Shown here: positions 45,401-55,798 of the stretch, one piece after another | How the letters are laid out: every line of letters begins with the position of its first letter | Numbering within the stretch: the stretch's first letter is position 1 | DNA from: Oscheius sp. JU75 | Taxonomy: Eukaryota; Nematoda; Chromadorea; Rhabditida; Rhabditidae | Direction: 5' to 3' | Assembly (NCBI GenBank): GCA_037178855.1 | Contig: JASJZC010000006.1 | Span: 682,001-746,000 of the forward strand | DNA: 64,000 bases | The notes under the pieces: model-generated | What the model was told of the DNA's origin: nothing | The model's database searches: none | The model's input: only the letters and a program-made list of their open reading frames with translations | Translations under genes and position numbers: made by a program

Positions 45401-46234
45401 GTAGCCTTGCTGAAAACAAAGCTAATTCACTACCGCTGTCCATATCTACCAGCTACTCTTGCCTAGTCTCTAGTCGTTCGAGTGTTTTAACAGCGAGAGA
45501 CTTTCCGACTCTAGACCATAACTGTACCCGTTGTTAGACTAAATTTCCAGTAACTACTCCTAGGCGTAGGATAATATAAAATGCCTAGCCGGAATGACTC
45601 AACAGAAATTCCTTGGCAATGAGATCCGGAACTGGCTGATTGTGAGTCAGCTGTACATATATGTTTAAGGAAGGTCGAATCATCGGGTTCAAATGGAACA
45701 CCCACGATCTCGAACATGTGTTGCAGCCCTTGAACCCTAGAGCATCAGTTGCACCTGTAAAATATAAACATTCCTGAGAACTACTACCGAAAAGCTGGAT
45801 TTCCTTAAACCCTAAAAAATCTTTTTATCCTCTTACGGTGTAGGGAACATTATCTGATCGACTTACAAAGTAATCCAGTTTAGCATAATATTTCCGCTTC
45901 GTGTCCAACTTATAATACTGTAGGTCTCTGGATAAGTTCCGAACCTCTCGATCGCTTGTTCCCAGGCGAGACAGTCTGTCTGCTCCTTTGCTCTCGACCA
46001 AACCTCACACCCTACACCTGCTTATCATTTAGAAACTCTATTTCCAAGGTTTTTTCGTTCTAGCCAATTACACCTCAAATCTCCAACCTGCTCCCCGCCC
46101 AGTAGTCTAGGATACATGGCATTTACTGCTCTCTAAGTAAGCCACACCCCAAAGGCCGTTCCTTATAAATTTTCCATGCCTCTTCTTCCGGCTTTGTTAA
46201 TTTGACAAGTTAGGCATCCCTAACTTGTTTCACT

Positions 46235-46580
46235 CATCGAGCCCATTTTCTTACTCTTTGAACCCACTTCCAAGCTTTTGAATCTGCTTCCTAGTTTTTA
46301 AACCGACTTCCGACATTCCTAACTCACTTCATATTCCTTGAAACTACTCTCTTGTCTATTGAACTTCCAATCCTGTCAACCCGTTTCCCCCCATTTGATC
46401 CCACTTTCGAACCTTTGAACCCATTTACCTGTCTTCTAACCTACTTCCTATACCCCAACTCACTACCCATCTGTTAAACCTCTTTGAACAGACTCTCTTA
46501 CCCTTGAACCCACTTCTCATCCCTCGAAAAACTTCCCATCCCACTTCTCTTTCACTCTTTCAAACTCGAAACCAACTTCC
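46235..46580. repeat. Degenerate minisatellite, period about 20-22 bp
   Basis: More than ten diverged copies resembling CTTTGAACCCACTTCCTATC. Spacing varies and units differ by substitutions and small indels, so the array is old. Confidence 0.65.
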
Positions 46581-46784
46581 TATCCAAGTAATTCCAGAGG
46601 GACTCAATGATTCATAGTCTGATTGCTTTGATCTTTATCCGGTTTCTATTCGCTTCTGTCAGCCTGTATTGGTTCCCTTTCTTCTAACTTCCACCCGCCC
46701 GCATGTCCCCCGTCAGTCGAGCTACCATGACAGAAGCAACATTCTCTCAAAGAAGCTATCTCCCAAACTGACTTGACTTGCGAA

Positions 46785-46820
46785 CAATTAGTGTGCGTAC
46801 AAAGTAGTGCACACTAATTG
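46785..46820. repeat. Perfect 12-bp inverted repeat
   Basis: CAATTAGTGTGC and GCACACTAATTG are separated by 12 nt. It could form a cruciform or hairpin; no adjacent gene is seen. Confidence 0.7.
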
Positions 46821-49161
46821 CAATAATGGCTTCAGACAGACATACAGACACACAAAGACTTTTGGGCATTTTGAACTAGGTACTCTTACTGCGTGTTCCG
46901 TTAGCCGACCTTGATCCGAATTAGTAGTTGCGCAACTGTCGTTCCTAGCGAGCGACGTCACGTCCGAGACGTTCCGTTGGCTGATTTCAACAGTTTTTCT
47001 GTGACCAGAAAGGTTACAGTGGATATTATCCCTATCTAAACTTTTACTTCCAAGTCTGGAAGGCTGCCTTTCGAACGTTCCCTGGTATTGTGCCACCTCT
47101 GTTTCAAGTTGCTGCTAAGTTACCGTAGTCTCGAGGATTTATGAGTACTCCAAATAATTAGGGGGCCAAATCCTACTGTAGCACTAATGCCCGTGACACT
47201 CTCAGAAGCTAAGCTATGATATATAAATGGTACAGTTTGGGTTTCCCAGAAATCTGAGCTATTAGAAATTTTGACATTAACAACAGTCTACGCTACTATC
47301 ATAGCAATACTTGGTCGGCCTATAAGTTCATACTATTGTTGCTGTAGGATAATAAGAACTTGAGCTTTCTGATTTCTTCACTTTGTTCACGTACCCTTCC
47401 AGTTACAATAACCTCTGATCATCGTGGTTGACAGATATTTACGTTGTTTGTTGACAGACTACGAGTTCGTCTAAAATGTTTCCGGAAGAAGGAATGGCGC
47501 CAAATCACGCAGAATCTGGCGCCGTTCTTTTCACAACTGTCAGTATCTCTCACGTGTCACATTCTCTCTTGAAACTCTACGGTATAGTTTGGTCTACTGA
47601 ACCTTTTTTTCCCTGTGCTTCTTTTCACGCTTCCGCGTGTTCCTAGCTGCCGCGCTGGCGAAAAAACTGGAACAGGGGTAGACTTGCACCCTTGGATTCC
47701 GGTCAGGATGTCCTTTTCGAATCAACTCGGTTCCTAAGGACACCTGTGCTGCTAGACAGTTGAGAGACTAGTCTGATTCACAGAGATCGTTCTTTAAACT
47801 GAACACCTCGACTCTACTCTACACACATACGTACTGATCCCTATCATCCGAAGATTTGAGAGATACCGTAGTTCACGAACAATTTCACGCGATGATTCTA
47901 AGTAAACCGAGAAAACACATGCATCAAAGAGTCTAAAAAAACCGTTCGACCAGGAACTCTTTGAGAAAAATGAACTGTGGTGAAGGTGTCCTTTAAGGTA
48001 TTGTGCATGATGTCCTTCGTATCGTATCTTATCGGACCGTCCGACCATCATGAGAGACCCTTTTGACAAATCGAGGTATTGATGCCTTTTTCTTATTGTT
48101 TAGAGAAAAATTCACATACACATGTGCGCGGGCGAGTCTTGTCGTAGCTTATGAACTCCGTGGTGTCGAGACTGTACGGATGCGACTCTCGTATCACTAG
48201 CAGTGCCGTTTTTCTTCAAGCAAATGTCCGCACCTTTTTTTCGGCAATGAGTTCTAATACGGATCTTGTAGAGGAAACGCGTTGATTACAAATGTATACC
48301 TTTTGTAGGTTATCTTCGCATGTAAAGAACTTTTATCCCCGAAAAGTCTCTTTAACGATATGAGGTTATCGCGTTATTACTGTGTAATCATTTTACCCTG
48401 ATTCATAAGCGTGAACCATGCCTCATGACGATTTTCTAGTCGAAAAAGCACAGCCTCGCAGATTTAGTAAAATGCATAGACTGAAAGCCAAAGATATCTC
48501 AAATTGAGATGACATGTCAAACCGTCTAAACTTTAACTTTTGAAAGCTAGAAAAAGGCTCGGACAATCGCTTCGAAAGCATTTCCAACGGTATTGACAGC
48601 CCCTGTTGCAGGTAATCCCTCTAGGTCTATACTGTTCTCTAGTTCGCTCTTGACTGCCTACTTTTTCGTCACCGCTCCGTCAGGAAGCACTGGGTATCTT
48701 TATTACTCTGATAATAAAAACCTGATCCCACTCACGAATTCCCCTCTTTCTCATCGTATTCGGGGTCTATTCCCATCCGGATGATTTCACTGTTCACACC
48801 CAAGAGAGATCTTTGTCGCGGATTGCTCACTCTTTCAGCCCCCCGATGAGCCCAAACATCCTACCGTACACGGTCCATTGAGTGGAATGTCATCGTCCGT
48901 AAGAATCATTCCGGTCCAACTTGTGTCTATTCAACTTTTCGTTCCTCTTTGCCTTAATTAGACTTCTAACCGTTTGATCTCCCCCGTTTGATCGCGGTGT
49001 CCGCTTGACCATAGAAAAAATAGTAGCCTAATGAAAATCATAACTCCTCCTCCGTTCCACAGATGAGCTGGTTTCTGACGCAAAGATCGGGAGAAATACT
49101 TACAGTAATTGAGGGGCGGAATTATCCGCCCTGAAACGTACACAATTGCAGGAAAGATTTG

Positions 49162-49170
49162 TATAAAAAG
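49162..49170 (+). promoter_or_regulatory. Possible TATA box
   Basis: TATAAAAAG about 330 bp upstream of the start codon at 49493. The distance would leave a long 5' outron, consistent with trans-splicing. Confidence 0.3.
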
Positions 49171-49492
49171 CGAGGGGGTGAGATCTTGAACGAGTTGATG
49201 TCTTTTACCGTTTCTCAGCTTCTGCCCCACCCACTTTTCAGCCAACTACAATTATTTTGTTTGGCTACAGCCGTTCGGTTTTCAGTTTTTCTACATCTAA
49301 AAAAATTTTCAGTAGGCGTGCTATTTGATTATTTAGCGAAATTTGCGAGCCTAATACAACCTACGGCATCTTCGTCATTTTTAGTTACACATACTATGCT
49401 GAGTGAATATAGTTTATTGCATCGATTAAGTCAGCCGTTTTCTTCTTTTTGGCTTTTCAATATCTACAAAAACTTCAATAAACTTTTCAGTC

Positions 49493-51312
49493 ATGGGTTG
49501 CTGCTCGTTGCTAGTGCTGGCAACACTTTTCTTTCAACTACAACACATCTTAACAGTAAGTTATGAATGGAATGACGGTTGAACCAACCTATAGTAGCAC
49601 CAAAGTAGGTCTAGTTTGCACCCGAAGATCCGAGATGAATATCTGTCATTCCTTTCGAACTTTTTCGAAATACCTTCATCATGATAAGACTACCAACGTG
49701 ACCCTTTTCGCCCAGGAAAACTGGCCAAACTTGTGACTCGAAGGAAAAATTGGAAGCTGATTCATATTCTAGTTTGTGTGTAATCGCGTCATTGGGAAGA
49801 GGGCTGTCTCGTGGGGTGAATTGGTCAATAGAAGAAGGACGAACAGAGACCAAGTCATGGTTTTCAGATACCCATCTCCATGGAAGATGCGACGTGTTCT
49901 GACAAGGAGGCAGTGATCGAGGTGGGTCTCATAGGGACTACTTGGTATTAAGAAGAGTCCTAATGCATCTACAAGGCGGGATTATTAAACAGGGTTGTTG
50001 ATAAATTCATGATTCGTACAATGCAAAATTTTGCACGATTACGCGGACTCAATGCTTGCATAACTGTGATGTTCTGTAAAGTTGTAGCTTTTGATGCGGC
50101 GAGGCAAGTAACGATCAAGACAGGCGGACAGGACTGTTCAGCTCGCGCCGAGATGGTACGGGGGAGACTCGGCTGATAAACAAGGCTGACAAGACAGTTT
50201 AAGCGAGCTTAGCGCCAAAAAAGTATTGTTTTCAGACCCTTCATCGAATAGCAGACTCCGTTCTACTCGACTACAAATCCATGGCTCCAAGCTGGTCACC
50301 AGCCTTCTTCCAAAAACACTTGGCCATCGTCAGCTCTCCACACAGTTCAACCACCGAGAGGAAAATGTACTCCCGAGGCCTGGCCACAGAGAATGACACT
50401 TCGTGGAAACAAGATACCGGTGTTGTACTCTACGACGCTCACCTAAAAACTTTCCTCGAAAAGTTTACCAGCGATGATGATCTCATGAAGAATCTGTTTA
50501 ATGGATTCTATCGTCTGATCGGATCATCGTCATATTACAACGGATCATCTGAACTCCGACGTTCCATAGCAGAGTCCGAGGTTGAATTGCACTGTTCAGG
50601 AGATGAGCCATCACCTCAGACAGCTGGATTATGTACGGGAGCTGTGAAAGTGAGTCAGAAAGATAGAGAGAACGAGAGATATCTATCGGAGAGTACAGTC
50701 ACTGAGGAACAACTTTTTGTCCTCCTTCGAACATGATGCTGTCCTGGAAGAGGAACACACATAGTGTGTCTCGTAGTCTTTCATTAAAAAAAAGAGTTAG
50801 AAAGTAGAGAACCGATAAAGTAGAGCACAGATACAGAGCTGGCGAATATGAGATGAGAGACAGTGACAGTAGACAGAGACAAATCCTGTTCAATAACTCA
50901 TTTCCAGAACCTCTTCCAACTCTCTGAAATCGTCCGGGACAAGCTGGAAACCTATCCAGGCCAGCTGCGCCATGCAGTCCACCACTCCGAGCCCATGTTC
51001 ATGAACGATTTGCCTTCTGAGGAGCGACTCAACGCTGCGACTGTTGTGGCCCAGAAACATACGACTGATTCGGAAGCAGCAATCCAAAAAGCGATCGTCG
51101 AAATGATGGATCTCTACGACGACGAGAAGGAGAACTTTCTGGAAAATTTCCCAGAGCACCGTCACGCGGGTCGGATTCTATTTGATCACTCGTTTAAACT
51201 AGTTAATTCTCACCGATTCCATAAGGAGAAAAAACCCCGTCAGAAAAGGTTGCTCCGTCGAACGGTTAATAATCTCTGTCCTTCTTTCACTGATAATCAA
51301 GCTGATCTCTGA
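49493..51312 (+). CDS. Secreted protein, 311 aa, basic C-terminus
   Basis: Exons 49493-49555, 49868-49921, 50236-50649 and 50908-51312 are all in phase. Exon 1 is a 21-codon signal peptide (MGCCSLLVLATLFFQLQHIL). The mature protein has few cysteines, N-glycosylation-type sites (NDTS, NGSS) and a helical body. MDLYDDEKENFLENFPEHRH is loosely like a segment of short secreted protein 3, so it may be a longer relative. The C-terminus has a dibasic-rich stretch (HKEKKPRQKRLLRRT) that could be a furin-type cleavage site. The ATG lies 2 nt after AACTTTTCAG. The second intron contains the hairpin repeat at 50010-50190. No known family recognised. Confidence 0.72.
50010..50190 (-). repeat. Hairpin-family repeat inside an intron
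   Basis: TTCTGTAAAGTTGTAGCTTT followed by GATGCGGCG and, further on, CGCGCCGAGATGGTACGG: the same ingredients as at 12,219-12,300 but in inverted order and orientation. Confidence 0.5.
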
Positions 51313-51655
51313 AGTCATGTGCTTTTGTATTTATTTTCCTCAATTTCTGTACCTCAAAAGAGCTTCCTCCTGAATCCAAACCTCTTTAGAAAACCTCACC
51401 AGTATTTATTACTTTTAACGTGTAATTATCTCGCCCAAGCATCTCTTTTTTTGTCTACTGTTGAAGAATGAAGTCGTTGTTGTTAATTTATATTTCTGCA
51501 GAAATCGGGGGTGGTTCTTAGCTTTCCGGTCTCTAGATTAGCGTTATGACGATCATGTTTGATGCAATTCTCGCCTCCAACCCTTGGAATTTTGAGCTGA
51601 TCAGACTGATAGTCCCAAAAATATCAGTCATGTAGCCAAAAAATCTTCCAACAGA

Positions 51656-51892
51656 ATGGAAGGACCCGGTAGACAGCTATTCCTGTCCTCATTTAACACG
51701 ATAGTTGTACTGGTTCTCCTAGTGGGCTCCGCATTTTCGGACTAAGTAGAGTCCTTGGAGGAAATCATGAAAGGCCTCGAGTCTGTAAATCCCTCGTACT
51801 TCTCCCCTTGATTCTTGCAGTGTCTAGTAGGAAAAGAGCCTCTTGTGAGCTCGAGTGTGCACCTCACCCGCTTCCGGTTTTCAATAAATTAG
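51656..51892 (+). pseudogene. Small secreted-peptide gene remnant
   Basis: An ATG after AACAGA opens a signal-peptide-like stretch (LSSFNTIVVLVLLVGSAFSD) and then meets TAA. The frame continues open as VESLEEIMKGLES to a canonical donor and a 36-nt intron ending CTTGCAG, then CLVGKEPLVSSSVHLTRF to a stop. One stop thus separates signal peptide and body. The layout (signal peptide, acidic helix, tiny intron) mirrors the neighbouring secreted genes, so I read it as a decayed member or a gene with an unrecognised junction. Confidence 0.45.
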
Positions 51893-52433
51893 AGATCCGT
51901 GATCAGGACCATTTTGACCAAATGGTGAAGGAATGGGAGAAACGCGAAGAAGAATGCGAACACTGATTCATGGCGGATATTGGATGGTGGCCGAAGGAAG
52001 AAAGAAGGAGTTTGTATTTCGCTGAGTATCTGAAGCAGTGAGCATACCAAAATTGTGATTCCGGAAATCATCAATTGCAGTGTCTTCGGAATAGTTGGCG
52101 TAGTGGCAGGAGGCGCCAACGTTATAGTCTGTTTTTTTCCAGTTTTTCTAATTCCAAAATTAAAAGTAAAATTTTTGTGTGTTTTCAGTTTCCTTTTTCG
52201 TAATTCTAACCTCATAATTCTGCGTGTATAAATACCTACATGACGCCAAAAATGGGTGAAAAAACATGGTTTACAGAGCGCAGGAGCGTCTTTGGCTGCA
52301 AAACAGCCGTTTGAAGCTCAGTTCAATTAAATCTTGGGGTTTTCACGTAAGTTTGGTGACAAGTAAGTTTTTACATGCCTAGAATATGATAACACCAACA
52401 AAGTAAAAAGATGCTGGGAAAATGATAAAAAAA

Positions 52434-52484
52434 CGCGAAGAAGAATTTTTCCCCCTGGAAAAAGGGAAAAATACTTCTTCGCGC
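52434..52484. repeat. Foldback element with about 20-bp arms
   Basis: CGCGAAGAAGAATTTTTCCC and its inverse (GGGAAAAATACTTCTTCGCG) flank an 8-10 nt loop. A partial arm (AACGCGAAGAAGAATGCG) occurs at 51,940. Confidence 0.75.
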
Positions 52485-52511
52485 GCAAACGCCGAGCTTC
52501 GGGCGTTCAAA

Positions 52512-52590
52512 CTGAGGTGCCACTACTCGTTGGAAAAAGTTTGGTAATGGAAGGGTCCCAAGTTCAAACCCCTCTTCGGCTCAACTAAGG
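52512..52590 (+). mobile_element. tRNA-derived SINE head
   Basis: Box-A-like CTGAGGTGCCACTACTCG followed by CCCAAGTTCAAACCCCTC (box B) at tRNA-like spacing, without a closing acceptor stem. Confidence 0.5.
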
Positions 52591-52810
52591 CTTCCATTCT
52601 CTCACAGAGATAAGTAAATTGGTAGTAGTTTGCTACGGAGATAAGACGTTCTTGAAGTTAGATTTGGTACCTGTCCAGCTCAGAACTTAAGTCTGCTCGG
52701 CCTGACCCCTCATCCAAATGCAATTGATCTCGCTCTGGCATTGATTACGGGTTATACTTTATCTTTATCGGAATAGTGGGAAGAGACAGAGACAAAACTT
52801 TCCAAACGAT

Positions 52811-53331
52811 TTATTCACTCTTATCCATATACTTCTCATACTTATCCACTAAAAACTTCATCAGCCTTGCCCGATCCAGCATCTTCCCGTCGATGTACTC
52901 GTCCGTCACAAACATTGTGAAGCTCTTCTCCACAAACTCTGTTCCCTTCTTCTTATTATTCTTGAAATATCCATTGACGATCCGTTCTCTCGCCACATCT
53001 GCCGAGGTGGCCATCTCGGTCAGGGACTTGTTTTCCTAAGAACAGTTGAGAAAATTTTGGAATTTTGTACCTTAGTGACTTTGATCCCATGCTTGACTTC
53101 AAGATAAAGTAGAGCCTCTCGTCTGTCTCCCACCGGAGCAGTAAAATTAAAAGCAATGGGCACCGCAGCTTGAAAAAGTGGCCTCAAATTTATTTGGGAC
53201 AATTTTTGGAGAAGGGTGATGACAGTTCCGGACAGGTTCAGATCCTTTAGAAGTTCTTCTGCCTTGGGGACTAGGAAAAAGTTTGAAGCTAGAAGAAGGG
53301 CAGGTAGACAGAACAGTACGGGTTTAAACAT
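52811..53331 (-). CDS. Short secreted helical protein 4
   Basis: Two exons (53331-53071, 53035-52811) encode 161 aa. Signal peptide MFKPVLFCLPALLLASNFF, then a helical body with an N-glycosylation-type site (NFTAP) and a Lys-rich C-terminus. IVNGYFKNNKKKGTEFVEKS lies where the proteins at 35922 and 38512 have their YFxxxP/xxxF helix, suggesting common ancestry. The intron is 35 nt. It is the clearest intact gene of this group on the minus strand. Confidence 0.72.
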
Positions 53332-53574
53332 CTTGGGACAGTGGTCGCGAAAACATCTTGTGTTTCTTTCGGACCCACCCCTACTTGGAAATAAACAACT
53401 TTCGATACAGGTTTCGGGTTGGTGACGACAGCGGGATGGGAGAAGTATGAGTTCACAAGGTTCAAGAGTGCAAGGCCTAAAAAATGAACAAACAATTGAA
53501 AGAGTCAATGTAGTTTACTACAAAGTCATCTACAAGAATCGATCTTAGTCTTGAAATCGGCAGTTGGTACCATC

Positions 53575-54373
53575 TCAGGATGAAGGCTTATCTAAGCTTT
53601 CCAATGGTGGTTCAAGAAATCGAACGCCGCTCTTATAGGCTTCAACAGAACGAGGATAGTCACGAAGGTCTTTGGCTCTCTGGAAATGTGAAGACTCAAA
53701 GAAGTTGAGAGCACATACAGCAACTAAGTAGATGTTATTCTCCGTAGGTGTGAAAGAGTCATTCTCTGATTTGAGGCTAGTACACAGGTCTTGTTGGTAG
53801 AAGATCCAGAAAGGCTCCGTACCTTCCAAGGTTCGTTGACCGTCGCAAATTTCAGCCACAGCCGTTTTTGGGACAGACTCGTTGAGAGGAAGTTCAAAAA
53901 AACGTTGATGCTCATAACCGTAGTGAGCAAGGATGGCGGTGTTGGGTCTTATTTGTTTGCTCATCTAGAAATGACTTTTGAGAGAGAGACAGAGATCGAG
54001 TACGCACCCTTTCAAAATCACTATCTATTGCGTTGTCTTCTTGGCCACGTTGAAGCCTGCGCAGACCGCCGAGATAAGTTTCCACGGAGTATGGATACTT
54101 TTTTAAGTCTTGAGCCCTCTGAAACCAAAAAATGTTAGTAAGGGTACGAGTACCTACCGCCACAAAGTACACTCCCTTCTTCTCCGGCGTGAAGCAGCTC
54201 TCTTCCAGAATGAGTTCAGCACAGATCTTCTTCTCGTAGAAGACCCAAATCGGTTCATTCATTGAGCAGCCAAAAATTTCGGCTACTGTTCTCTTCACAA
54301 TCCGCTTATTGAGCTGAAACTCTTGGAAGTCTTCTTTCTTCCCGAAGCGGGCGAGGATAGCCGTGTCGGTCAT
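53575..54373 (-). CDS. Two-copy unknown domain protein (or two tandem genes)
   Basis: Copy 1 (from 54373) begins MTDTAILARFGKKEDFQEF and has KRTVAEIF, PIWVFYEKKICAEL, SCFTPEKKGVYFVA and RAQDLKKYPYSVETY. Copy 2 (from 53964) repeats TAILAHYGYEHQRFFELPL, KTAVAEICDGQ, PFWIFYQQDLC, SFTPTENNIYLVA and RAKDLRDYPRSVEAY. Each copy has an intron of about 39 nt at the same place (after the VA before RAQ/RAK). The donor after copy 1 (SDFER, GTGCGT) and the acceptor TTTCTAG before the ATG of copy 2 join in phase, so one protein of about 220 aa is possible. The same acceptor could instead be a trans-splice site for a separate gene. No signal peptide; family unknown. A ubiquitin-like beta-grasp fold is a speculative idea. 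Confidence 0.65.
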
Positions 54374-55798
54374 ATCTGGAAGTTACGCTAATTGGAAATA
54401 CGGGTGAAACCATAGAGAAATTGCTTTAGAAAAATTGGAAAGTGGGTGAGTATATATATATCAAAATAGCTTATCAAATGTATGGGTTTGGCTCTGCGGA
54501 CTTGGTTCAGGGACTCTAAACATACACACTATGGAACCTTGGCCAATGCTTAGATTAGTGACATTTCTCTGAAGAGGGACTGAAAATGTAGAGTGAATTA
54601 GCCGGTATAAAGAAGCCGAATGGTTAGAAATTGGTCGAGCCAAAAGAGAGACGTAAACAAAGGTGAGTAATTGGGAGGCGTAACGATTTATGAAGCTATA
54701 GGAACTGGTAAAGTTCCGAGTAGTTTAGGAATAAAGAGGTAAGCAGGCTTGGGCCGGAGTAGGCGGGGGCGAGCGTTATCACTGTCACTGTCTGTGTCGG
54801 AAGTCTAGAAGAAGGTTTTTCTATTCCAGAATCTGTTTGATGGCAGTGAGAATTGAAAGTTTCCTGTACTAGGTATAGACTACAGAGAGAGGATTTTTTG
54901 GAGGCTTAAGTAGTAGTAACCTGCAGCTGGAGAATTTGCGACTATTAGAGGGAAATTCTGCAAAGTTGTAGTTTCGAAACTGGCTGCGACTGGTTGCGGC
55001 TATGGCATCGTAGGTGTTTGTCGAGATGGTAGGGTGAGAAATCCCAGTATCGTCCCCACGCCAATCCCGCTCCCGCAAAACATCGAGCCCCTCACCAATG
55101 GAGAAAAAGTCAGGGAAGCCCCACCGTTCTACTGGGCGGTGGGCGTAAGATACGCTACCCGGACCTATCCTATATTCCTCCTCCCACTTGTAAAAAGTGA
55201 ATTAACATTTTTGCGCTTTAGTGAAGACAGGTTAAACGTGGTACCGAGAAAGTAAACGAATTTCCAAGTAACTCTCCCGAACAAGGTCGAAGACACTAAC
55301 CAAGACCAGCACTTCTTCTACTCAACCGTCATCACCATATGTCTCTTCCAAACTTTTGTAGACTGAACAAAACTGGGGCGATAGCCATTCTCCTGATTTC
55401 GTCAGAATGAGGACAGTCACCGCTATGCACCCTAATTTCCATGCCTTCGGCTGCAAAACGAGTGACCGGATGTACATGAAGCAGGACACCGTCTCTGATT
55501 TTCTCGGAAAAGATGAATAAGTCGGCCCAATAACATTATTTCATTGCATGTGATTTTTTTTTGGGGGGATTGTACAATGTTTTCTCGTCCAAGGGTTGAC
55601 CGAGACGCAGGGGAAAAATTCTCACCGTATAAGGATCCGTAGAGGGACTAGCAGACTACTTTGACTTCGGTTCTAGTAACAACAGGGGGAAGGCACTTGG
55701 TGCTAAGAGACAACCAGCACCGGGTTTCAATAGGATTGGTCGAGAGAGAGAGAGAGAGGTGTCTAGGTACAATATATACATGGGAGTTCATGAGAGCT
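54374..55798. other. Intergenic with repeat debris
   Basis: Contains a hairpin-family fragment (TTCTGCAAAGTTGTAG at 54,957-54,972 and GAGATGGTAGGGTGAG near 55,024) and a GA tract at 55,742-55,756. Open fragments at 55,030-55,500 (HFFYSTVITICLF; GCKTSDRMYMKQDTVSDF) look somewhat protein-like but cannot be joined with valid short introns and are not called. Confidence 0.45.

Larger units (their letters stand above)
42461..49492. other. 7-kb stretch without recognisable genes
   Basis: No open frame with domain, signal peptide and splice support was found on either strand. The longest frames (44421-44645, 46788-47096, 47794-48069) have no recognisable content. It contains a hairpin-repeat fragment near 44,815, a degenerate minisatellite at 46,235-46,580, a perfect palindrome at 46,785-46,820, and far fewer GAGACA tracts than the rest of the window. 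The AATAAA at 42511 belongs to the gene on its left. Confidence 0.5.

Noticed and set aside
55034-55510. Possible multi-exon gene on the plus strand
   Set aside because: Candidate pieces need introns of 11-17 nt or pass stops; support is insufficient.
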